Source: Labrenzia sp. 011 | GTDB lineage: Bacteria > Pseudomonadota > Alphaproteobacteria > Rhizobiales > Stappiaceae | Assembly (NCBI RefSeq): GCF_003075075.1 | Contig: NZ_QCYM01000065.1 | Coordinates: 1-47,880, forward strand | Direction of reading: 5' to 3' | Length of the DNA: 47,880 nt | In this document: one piece after another, positions 41,007-47,880 of the stretch | Layout of the letters: each line of letters begins with the position of its first letter | Numbering within the stretch: position 1 is the first letter of the stretch | Notes under the pieces: generated by a model | Database searches by the model: none | Told to the model about the DNA's origin: nothing | Seen by the model: only the letters and a program-made list of their open reading frames with translations | Program-made: the position numbers and the translations under genes

Positions 41007-44000
41007 TTGCCGGGACTATTCCTGACCATTGGTAAAAGCTGCCATTGCGCCCTTACGGGTGGATGGCGGGCGCTTTCGCGTCCGATCGCGGCTGCTGCCT
41101 GGTTGTGCCTGGCCATGATGTTCTGTGCCGGAATTGCCCCGCTCAGGGCCCAGTCGCTCGAGCCGGTGGATGTCGATGTTTCCCAGAAGGACGGATACGG
41201 CCGGATCGTCCTGACCTTCAAGGACCGGACGCTGCTGCCGATCTACGATGCGGTGATCACCGGCGGCGTGTTGCGGATTTCCTTCGAGGAGCCGATCGAC
41301 ATCAATGTCGACGACGTGCCGCTCGACCTCAAGAACTACGTTGCCATCGCCCGCCGCGATCCAGACGGCAGCGCCATCCGGTTTGCCCTGAAGAACCAGT
41401 TCAAGATCAATACGCTGGAAGCTGGCGAAAAGCTGTTCGTTGATATCCTGCCTCTCAACTGGCAGGGCCTGCCGCCGGGACTGCCCGATGACGTGGTGCG
41501 GGAACTGGCCAAGCGCGCCGAGGCGGCCATGCGCAAGGTGCGTGCCCTGGAACAGGCGCGGCTGAAGGTGCAGGAAGGTCCGGAAGTGACCCTCCATGTG
41601 GGGGAACACCCGACCTTTACCCGGCTCGTCTTCGACTGGTCAATCAAGTTCGATACCGCATTCGTGCGCGAGAACGACATCATCAAGGTGACGTTCAATC
41701 ACCCGGCACAGCTGGATATCTCCCACCTGCGCGCGCATCTTCCCCAGGGGGTGATCGATGCGACCTCCTTCCTGGATCAGGGCAAGCTGAAGTTCCTGAT
41801 GCGCATCGAGCCGTCCGTGGATATCCGCGCCTTCCGTGAAGAGCAGACCTATGTCATTGACATAACTCCGGAGAACATGACGGCGAACGATCCGGCCAAC
41901 GCCATGATCAACAGGGAACTGTCGGTCGAGGACAACGAGAACCGGAAGGACATGATCACCGCCCCCGGTCTCAGGGACACGCGCGAGGTGAAGAACCCCC
42001 GCGGACGGCCGTCGGCCGGTCCGGCGACCACCGCAGGCAGTGGCATCCTGAAGGAATCCACGGCCGACGATTCTCCCGCCTATACCGTTGTTCCACTGAC
42101 GCCGGCCCCAGGCAATCAGGGCGCAGCCCTGCCGGACGGCGGGGAACCGGCGGCGGGCACCCTCGATCTTACGCTCGCGATTCCGACTGACGGGCCGCAG
42201 GGACCGCAGCTGGCGATGGTGCCCCGGTCCAAACCGGCCGCGGCGGCCGAAACCGGTCCGGAGACGCGGGAGCTGGCGATCAAAACGCTTCGCGCGCCGG
42301 AGCTGGTCGCGTCCGTCCTTCCGGATGTTGCTGTGAAAGACTTTCATCCCTCCAACGATCTGATCACTTCAGCCATTCCCGCTCCGGACGGAGAGCCCCG
42401 TGCTGGAGGCCTGCCGGTGGCGAAACCGGTCAGAACCGTGCAGGCGGCCCCCGAGGCGGGAGCTCCGGTTGCCCCGGAAGCCATGCCGTTGTCCGGTCAG
42501 GCTCCGGAGGACATTGAGGAAGAGGAGTTCATCCGCCAGGGGCCGATGCTCGACCTTTCCACGCAGCAGATCGCGCCCCCCCGGTCTCAAGAGCAAAACC
42601 AGGGCGCGGCGCAGGACGAAAACGGAACCATTCCGACCATGCAGCCCGCCGGGTTGACGGAACAGGCGGGCCAGGGCACAGCCTCTTCGCCCGGCGATCC
42701 GGTGCAGATGCAGGATGGCACGGGGCTTGGCGGTTCTGACGTGCCGGCGGGCATCCGGCTGCCCAGCCGTCCCGAGGAGACACAGGAGGTCTGGAGGGCC
42801 AAGGGCGGGCAGGACTTGAGGGAGTTTCCGGCGTCCCCGGAGACGCCGCCTGCCGAATTTGCGGAGGAGGTCCGCAATTTCGTCTCGGCCGAGGCACGCC
42901 GGATCGGCAATACTGTGCGCGTCGTCTTTCCGTTTTCCGAGCCGGTCTCCAGTGCGGTGTTCCGCCGCAATGACAGTATCTGGCTGGTGTTCGACACCGA
43001 TGCCACCATCGACACGCGGGGAATGGTTTCCGCGCTCGCCGAAACCGCCGATACCATCGATGTCCACCAGTTCGAGGACTATCAGATCCTGCGCATGGAC
43101 ATGAATGATCCCGTTCTTGCGACGGTGGGTGTGGACGGCAATGCCTGGTCGCTGGTGATTGGCGACATGATCCTCGAGCCGTCCATTCCGCTCCAGCTTG
43201 AGCGCAATATCCGCGGCGACGGCGGCTCGGCTCTGCGGGTGCTTTACCAGGATCCCCAGAATATCCGCCAGGTTGAAGATCCCTTCGTGGGCGACACGAT
43301 TTCCCTGGTCACCGGTTTCGGTCCGCCGCGGGGACTGCTGAAACCCCAGAATTTCGTCGACCTGAACGCGCTGAGTTCCGCGCAGGGGATCGCCATCGTG
43401 CCGAAGTCCGACGGGGTGAAGATGAAGATCCTCGGCGATGACGTGATTATCGAGAAGGATGGCGGTCTTTTCTTGTCCAACGAGTATCTGCGCGGGGGAA
43501 CCGGGGCATTCAACCGGATCATCAATCCGGAGGAAAGCAGCCCGATCGAGTTCGTCTCCCTGAGTACGGAAGGGCCGGGCGCCTACCGCTCGGGTCTTGA
43601 GGAACTGCAGGATCGTCTGGCCAATTCGCCGGAAGGCAAGCGCCGCAAGCCGCTGATGGCGCTGGCCCGGTTCTATCTCGCCCATCAGTTCGCCCAGGAA
43701 GCGCTGGGACTGATGCAGCTGTCGCTGGAAGAAGAGCCGGCCCTGGCGGAGGACAGTTCCTTCAATCTGATGATGGGGGCGGCCCAGACGATGGCCAACC
43801 GTCCGGAAGAGGCCTATGCCCATCTGAACCGGCCGGATCTGAAAAACAGTCCGGACGCGGCCATCTGGCAGACGATCGTCGACGTCAAGCTGGGCAACTG
43901 GACGCCGGCGCGCATCGCCATGCCGCGGGGCCGGGCGGTGGTGGGCAATTATCCTGCCGCCATTCAGACCGAGTTCAAGCTTGCCGCTGCCCAGGCGATG

Positions 44001-45284
44001 GTGGAAGTCAACGATTTCGGTATCGCCAACGGCATCCTGGCGGAGATCGAGCCGAGTGAAGTGACCCGCGCGCAGGCTGCCCGTTACGACATTTTGCGCG
44101 GCCGGGTCGCCGATGCATCCGGTCGTTCGCAGGAAGCGCTGACAGTGTTCGATCTCGTCACACGCTCCGACGACAGGCCGCGCGCCGCCGAGGCGGAATA
44201 CCGGGCGCTGAGAATCCGCTATCGTGACGGCGAACTGGGGATCGATGAAACCATCGACAGGCTGGCAGGCCTGGCCACCTCCTGGCGCGGTGACGAAATC
44301 GAGCTCAAGACCCTGCGGTTCCTGGCGCAGCTCTATGCCGAGCGCGGCCAATACCGCGAAGCGTTCGAGGCAATGAAATCGGCGGTCCAGGCGGATCCGG
44401 ACTCCGATACCACGCGCCTTTTGCAGGAAGAAATGAACGCGCTGTTCAATGCCCTGTTCCTGGATGGCAAGGCGGATGAAATGCCGACGGTCAAGGCGCT
44501 GGCGCTTTACTACGATTTCCGCGAATTGACGCCTATCGGCCGGCAGGGCGACGAGATGGTCCGTCTGCTGGCCAAGCGGCTGGTGGAAGTGGATCTTCTG
44601 GGGCAGGCGACGGAACTGCTGCGCCACCAGGTCGACAACCGGCTGAAAGGGGCGGCGAGGGCGCAAATTGCTGCGGATCTGGCGGCGATCTACCTGATGG
44701 ACCGCAAGTCGGATCAGGCGTTGCGGGTGCTCAACAGGACGCGGCAGGCAAGCCTGCCGTCGACCCTTGAGCGGCAGCGGAACATTGTCGAGGCCAGGGC
44801 GCTTACCGAAAGCGGACGCCCGGATCTTGCCCTGGAACTGGTGCGCAACATGCGCGGATCCGATGTCGACCGTCTTCGGGCCGACACCTTCTGGGCGGCT
44901 GAAAGCTGGCGGGAGGCCGGAGAGCAGTTCGAGGCGATGCACGGCTCGCGCTGGTCGGACAATATTCCGCTCGACGATCTGGAGCGCCGCGACATTCTGC
45001 GGGCCGGCATTGCCTACTCCCTGGCAGGCGATCAGTTGAGCCTGGAACGGTTGCAGACGAAATATATGGAGAAGATGTCCGACAGCCCGGAGGCGCTGGC
45101 CTTCGAGGTGGTTACCCGGCCGATCGAGGCCCAGGGCGTCGAATTCCTCGAAGTCGCCAACCAACTGGCGGACATCGATTCCCTGGAAACCTTCCTGAAG
45201 GAATATCGCCGCCAGTATATGTCGCCTGACCGCAGTCCGGATCAGTCCACGGCGGCCTCGGAAGTCGACGAGGTTGCCGGTTAG
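41007..45284 (+). CDS. Giant AMIN/TPR-like flagellar-operon protein, TTG start
   Basis: 1425 residues. The TTG at 41007 is chosen because GAGG lies about 10 nt upstream and it opens a signal sequence (RPIAAAAWLCLAMMFCAGIAPLRA); the next ATG would cut it. Residues about 48-150 (VDVDVSQKDGYGRIVLTFKDRTLLP) and about 620-720 (RRIGNTVRVVFPFSEPVSSAVFRRND) look like AMIN-type beta domains, separated by a long Pro/Ala/Glu-rich linker (about 300-610). From about 850 to the end it is helical with TPR-like pairs (FYLAHQFAQEALGLMQLSLEEEPALAE; AQLYAERGQYREAFEAMKSAVQADPDS). Probably periplasmic. Position suggests a scaffold for the motor or its wall anchoring. No known name. Confidence 0.8.
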   Translation: MPGLFLTIGKSCHCALTGGWRALSRPIAAAAWLCLAMMFCAGIAPLRAQSLEPVDVDVSQKDGYGRIVLTFKDRTLLPIYDAVITGGVLRISFEEPIDINVDDVPLDLKNYVAIARRDPDGSAIRFALKNQFKINTLEAGEKLFVDILPLNWQGLPPGLPDDVVRELAKRAEAAMRKVRALEQARLKVQEGPEVTLHVGEHPTFTRLVFDWSIKFDTAFVRENDIIKVTFNHPAQLDISHLRAHLPQGVIDATSFLDQGKLKFLMRIEPSVDIRAFREEQTYVIDITPENMTANDPANAMINRELSVEDNENRKDMITAPGLRDTREVKNPRGRPSAGPATTAGSGILKESTADDSPAYTVVPLTPAPGNQGAALPDGGEPAAGTLDLTLAIPTDGPQGPQLAMVPRSKPAAAAETGPETRELAIKTLRAPELVASVLPDVAVKDFHPSNDLITSAIPAPDGEPRAGGLPVAKPVRTVQAAPEAGAPVAPEAMPLSGQAPEDIEEEEFIRQGPMLDLSTQQIAPPRSQEQNQGAAQDENGTIPTMQPAGLTEQAGQGTASSPGDPVQMQDGTGLGGSDVPAGIRLPSRPEETQEVWRAKGGQDLREFPASPETPPAEFAEEVRNFVSAEARRIGNTVRVVFPFSEPVSSAVFRRNDSIWLVFDTDATIDTRGMVSALAETADTIDVHQFEDYQILRMDMNDPVLATVGVDGNAWSLVIGDMILEPSIPLQLERNIRGDGGSALRVLYQDPQNIRQVEDPFVGDTISLVTGFGPPRGLLKPQNFVDLNALSSAQGIAIVPKSDGVKMKILGDDVIIEKDGGLFLSNEYLRGGTGAFNRIINPEESSPIEFVSLSTEGPGAYRSGLEELQDRLANSPEGKRRKPLMALARFYLAHQFAQEALGLMQLSLEEEPALAEDSSFNLMMGAAQTMANRPEEAYAHLNRPDLKNSPDAAIWQTIVDVKLGNWTPARIAMPRGRAVVGNYPAAIQTEFKLAAAQAMVEVNDFGIANGILAEIEPSEVTRAQAARYDILRGRVADASGRSQEALTVFDLVTRSDDRPRAAEAEYRALRIRYRDGELGIDETIDRLAGLATSWRGDEIELKTLRFLAQLYAERGQYREAFEAMKSAVQADPDSDTTRLLQEEMNALFNALFLDGKADEMPTVKALALYYDFRELTPIGRQGDEMVRLLAKRLVEVDLLGQATELLRHQVDNRLKGAARAQIAADLAAIYLMDRKSDQALRVLNRTRQASLPSTLERQRNIVEARALTESGRPDLALELVRNMRGSDVDRLRADTFWAAESWREAGEQFEAMHGSRWSDNIPLDDLERRDILRAGIAYSLAGDQLSLERLQTKYMEKMSDSPEALAFEVVTRPIEAQGVEFLEVANQLADIDSLETFLKEYRRQYMSPDRSPDQSTAASEVDEVAG

Positions 45285-45460
45285 GGTGTCCGGGTCGACG
45301 TGACCGCAGGCGGGATGCTTCGGAAAGTCTGGATCAGCCGGCTCTCGCCATCATGGAAGCGCGGTGCCTCCCGGCAAAATCCCGGTTTCGGGAAGGGGCC
45401 CGAGGCTGCATTGCAGAAGCTCTCGGGAAAATTCCTGAATTCAGGTTAGCGCTACTTGCT

Positions 45461-46522
45461 CTACTGGCCCGCGAGTTGCGGCCGGTAGTGGCCCGGGGAG
45501 CGCAGCTCGGCACGATAGCGCATGACCAGTTCGGGAATGGATCTCGTGCTGCGGCCAAGCCACTCGCAGCGGGCCTTGAGAAAGTCGCGATAGGTCTTTT
45601 CGTGAATGCCGGTCTGCAGCATCAGGCGCATGATGGCGCCGTCGGCATCCGATTTGAGCGTGTCGGAAACAACCTCGTCGGCGAGATTGATCCTGCGGCT
45701 GATCAGCCAGATGGCGGCGTCGATGCGCTCCTGTTCAAACAGGGTGCGCAGGATCGCATCGAAGGACAGTTCCCCGTTGGCGATCTGGATACTGGCTTCG
45801 TGGCGGGAGTAATTCACTCCGTCCAGCTCGATGTCGCCGTCGCGGGGTTGATCCTCGATCGAATTGGCCAGGCGTTGCAGGTCTCCCGTTTCCAGCGCCG
45901 TCTTCAGCGGCGGGGGGAGCAGCGGACAGTTTGTCTCCAGAATTTCCATCTGGGTGCGCAGGAATTCCTCGTCCCTGATCGCCCGCCTTGCAATGCCGCC
46001 GAGCACTTCGGGTTCCGTATTCGCGAAGATCAGCAGGGCCAGGGTTCCCCGGACGGAAAACGGCACGTGCGGATTGTTCAGCAGGGCATGAACCACATTT
46101 CTGTTGCCACGGGCGATCAGCGTGTCGCAGATCTCCTCGCTCACATCCTTCCGGCGGGCAACGGACAATCTCTTGTCGTTGCCGCCGGCCCGGGCGATTG
46201 TCATCAATCCGTTGGGACTCATCATGGGCGAGCACTCGATGACGGGTTCCGAAAGTGCGTAATCTTCCTGAGCCAACCTGTCCGCGAGCGCGGATATGAT
46301 GCGATCCGTCTTGGCGAGCCGCACGACCAGTTCGTAACGGGCCTCGCGGTCGAGCTGATCGAAAACAGACAGAACAATCCCGGAGAAAAGCTCCCGTTCC
46401 GTCTCGCTGGGCTGATGGTCTTCCGAGCGGGCGTATTCCCCTACAAGGGCCCGGATGAGTTTGGATCTGGCTTCCGGTTCCCTGATCCTGGCGAGTTGTT
46501 CAAGTTGTTGATGTATCACCAA
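45461..46522 (-). CDS. DUF2336 family protein
   Basis: 353 residues, all helical and soluble, without signal peptide. DUF2336 hallmarks: ERELFSGIVLSVFDQLDREARYELVVRLA (about 42-70), then DYALSEPVIECSPMMSPNGLMTIARAGGNDKRLSVARRKDVSEEICDTLIARGNRNVVHALLNNP, where repeated helical pairs resemble HEAT repeats. The family is widespread in alphaproteobacteria, often beside flagellar or regulatory genes, and has no settled function. It follows fliP on the same strand after 106 bp and is convergent with the giant AMIN/TPR gene. The 176-bp gap 45285-45460 shows no clear terminator. Confidence 0.85.
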   Translation of the reverse strand: MVIHQQLEQLARIREPEARSKLIRALVGEYARSEDHQPSETERELFSGIVLSVFDQLDREARYELVVRLAKTDRIISALADRLAQEDYALSEPVIECSPMMSPNGLMTIARAGGNDKRLSVARRKDVSEEICDTLIARGNRNVVHALLNNPHVPFSVRGTLALLIFANTEPEVLGGIARRAIRDEEFLRTQMEILETNCPLLPPPLKTALETGDLQRLANSIEDQPRDGDIELDGVNYSRHEASIQIANGELSFDAILRTLFEQERIDAAIWLISRRINLADEVVSDTLKSDADGAIMRLMLQTGIHEKTYRDFLKARCEWLGRSTRSIPELVMRYRAELRSPGHYRPQLAGQ

Positions 46523-46628
46523 ATTACCACTGCGGTTCGGAGCGGAAAAATCCTCAAGTACAGTGGCGAGTATTGCGGTCTATTGTTAATTTTCCTCTAC
46601 GTTCGAGGATTGTGTATGCATAAAAACA

Positions 46629-47393
46629 TCATGTACCAAAGCTCTTGACCAGCGATCCGGCAACAAGGTTCCAGCCGTCGACAAGAACAAAGAAAATCAG
46701 CTTGAAGGGTAGCGAGATGACTACCGGTGGCAGCATCATCATGCCCATGGACATCAGAACGGACGCAATGACGAGATCGATGATGAGGAACGGCAGATAC
46801 AGCAGGAAGCCGATTTCGAAAGCGCGTCTGAGTTCGGAGATCATGAACGCGGGGATCAGCGTGGCCATGGAAAGATCTTCCGGACCGTCCGGAGCGTCCT
46901 GGCCTGAAAGTTCCTGAAAGAGCGCAAGGTCGTTTTCACGGACCTGGGACAGCATGAAGGTGCGGAAGGGCTCCGAAGCGCGTTCGAACGCCTGTTCGAA
47001 TTCGATATCCCCGTTGACCAGCGGCTCGACACCGGCGTCATAGGCTGCCTGCAGGGTCGGCATCATGATGAAGGCGGAGAGGAAAAGCGCCAGGCTGACC
47101 ATCACCATGTTGGGTGGAGCCGTCTGCAGGCCGATTGCGGAACGCAGCAGCGAGAGCACCACGACGATCCGCGTGAAGCTGGTCACCATCACGAGGATCG
47201 ACGGTGCGAGCGACAGAATCGTCAGAAGAATGACGAGCTGTACGGCGCGTTCTGTCAGGCTGGCGTCGTCACCGAAGCCGACGGAAATCTCCTGGGCGGC
47301 GGCCGGACCGGCCAGAATGGCGAGCATCGCTGCGGCGAACGCCGGCAACGCGAGCCACGCGTATCGCCGCAATGAATGTCTGTCGCGGGTCAT
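46629..47393 (-). CDS. fliP: Flagellar type III export protein FliP
   Basis: 254 residues. Signal peptide to about residue 34 (ILAGPAAAQ), then four membrane segments. Family blocks: LVILLTILSLAPSILVMVTSFTRIVVVLSLLRSAIGLQTAPPNMVMVSLALFLSAFIM and ISELRRAFEIGFLLYLPFLIIDLVIASVLMSMGMMMLPPVVISLPFKLIFFVLVDGWNLVAGSLVKSF, the FliP signature. It is a core subunit of the inner-membrane export gate with FliQ and FliR, neither of which is in the window. The ATG overlaps the stop of the upstream gene by one base. Confidence 0.97.
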   Translation of the reverse strand: MTRDRHSLRRYAWLALPAFAAAMLAILAGPAAAQEISVGFGDDASLTERAVQLVILLTILSLAPSILVMVTSFTRIVVVLSLLRSAIGLQTAPPNMVMVSLALFLSAFIMMPTLQAAYDAGVEPLVNGDIEFEQAFERASEPFRTFMLSQVRENDLALFQELSGQDAPDGPEDLSMATLIPAFMISELRRAFEIGFLLYLPFLIIDLVIASVLMSMGMMMLPPVVISLPFKLIFFVLVDGWNLVAGSLVKSFGT

Positions 47394-47880
47394 CAGTTGG
47401 GCTGTCCACCCAGCTCGTCGAGTATCTTCGCCATTTCCTCTTCGATCGGGTTTTTCTCGCTCAGGGTCGGGGCAGGCCGCGCAGCCGGCCTTACCTGGTC
47501 GTCGCGAGGCTCCTCGTCCGAGGAAGCCTCTTTTGCCGGGGTTTGGGACTGGTCCTGAGAGACGGTGTTGTCCTGGGCGGCGGCGGGCTCGTCCTGATCG
47601 GGGCTTGCGGTGGCCTGCGGCGGGGTATCAGCGATGAGGTCATCCAGATCGAGCACGATTTCCCTTTCGGCGGACTCCTCGGGGCCGGGCTTGTCGTCGC
47701 CGGCATTTCCGGTTGCCGGTTCCGGTGCCGTCTGTGTCTGCACCTCTGCTTGAACCTCTGGCTCCACCTGTGCCGGCTCCTTTTCGGAAGCGGAAGAGGT
47801 TTCGTGCCCCGGCGTGGGGGCAGGCGCTGAGTCACCGGAGGTCTCGCCGGCAGCGGCCGGCTCGTGTCTCTCATACACAT
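47393..47880 (-). CDS. C-terminal tail of Pro/Ala/Glu-rich protein upstream of fliP, possibly FliO (partial)
   Basis: The frame is open to the right edge, so the start lies outside; the GTG at the very edge is probably not the real start. The visible 160 residues are low in complexity and rich in Pro, Ala, Glu, Gln and Asp. A short hydrophobic block REIVLDLDDLIADTP sits in the middle, and the tail is NPIEEEMAKILDELGGQPN. The stop overlaps the fliP ATG by one base. A protein just before fliP is often FliO, which has a membrane segment near its N-terminus and a variable tail. That region is not visible, so the name is a guess from position. Confidence 0.5.
   Translation of the reverse strand, partial: VYERHEPAAAGETSGDSAPAPTPGHETSSASEKEPAQVEPEVQAEVQTQTAPEPATGNAGDDKPGPEESAEREIVLDLDDLIADTPPQATASPDQDEPAAAQDNTVSQDQSQTPAKEASSDEEPRDDQVRPAARPAPTLSEKNPIEEEMAKILDELGGQPN

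Noticed and set aside
42369..45164. 931-codon minus-strand frame opposite the AMIN/TPR gene
   Set aside because: Arg/His/Gln-rich shadow of the plus-strand gene. The plus-strand frame has a signal sequence, recognisable repeats and operon context.

Overview
The window is about 47.9 kb from the chromosome of a motile alphaproteobacterium. Several features point there: FlbT, FlaF and FliX (alphaproteobacterial flagellar regulators), a DUF6468 protein, a DUF2336 protein, MotE, TTAA-N7-TTAA boxes of CtrA type, and sigma-54 promoters ahead of late flagellar operons in a Caulobacter-like arrangement. A giant two-TM coiled-coil protein resembling the growth-pole-ring proteins of rhizobia (GPR/RgsE) favours the Hyphomicrobiales. 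The genus cannot be fixed from the sequence.

Layout. (1) 1-504: left edge of a visibly A+T-richer gene broken by an in-frame TAG. (2) 663-6044: the giant polar coiled-coil protein, divergent from a small unknown gene (6325), an Hpt phosphotransfer protein (6892) and a [2Fe-2S] ferredoxin (7546). (3) 8073-10994: an MFS transporter divergent from an AraC-family regulator, then a universal stress protein and a double-hairpin REP-like element. (4) 17104-11149, minus strand: MoxR AAA+ ATPase, secreted unknown protein, SixA phosphatase, YcjX-like NTPase, YcjF-like membrane protein and CoxE-type VWA protein, which reads as one housekeeping stress/chaperone-type cluster. (5) 17325-47880: a large flagellar locus.

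The flagellar locus contains flgE-flgK-flgL (+); three flagellins followed by flbT-flaF (-); flgI, a rod-binding protein, flgN and flaG (-); fliX and dksA (+); an MltB-type lytic transglycosylase (-); flgF-flgG-flgA-flgH (-); fliL-fliM-DUF6468-motE plus a 1425-residue AMIN/TPR-like protein (+); and, convergent to these, fliP-DUF2336 (-), preceded by the tail of a protein that may be FliO.

The promoters suggest a hierarchy. A perfect CtrA box lies before fliL and another before the second flagellin gene. Sigma-54 -24/-12 elements lie before flgE, flgI and flgF, each giving a leader of about 55-60 nt. FlbT, FlaF and FliX supply the assembly checkpoint. Intrinsic terminators bound most units. 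I found no tRNA, rRNA, CRISPR array, insertion sequence or prophage, and no convincing new defence system. The most unusual items are the interrupted gene at the left edge, the reversed conservation pattern of two flagellins, the 119-nt flbT/flaF overlap, the zinc-less DksA, the repeated FliM N-terminus and the giant flagellar-operon TPR protein.
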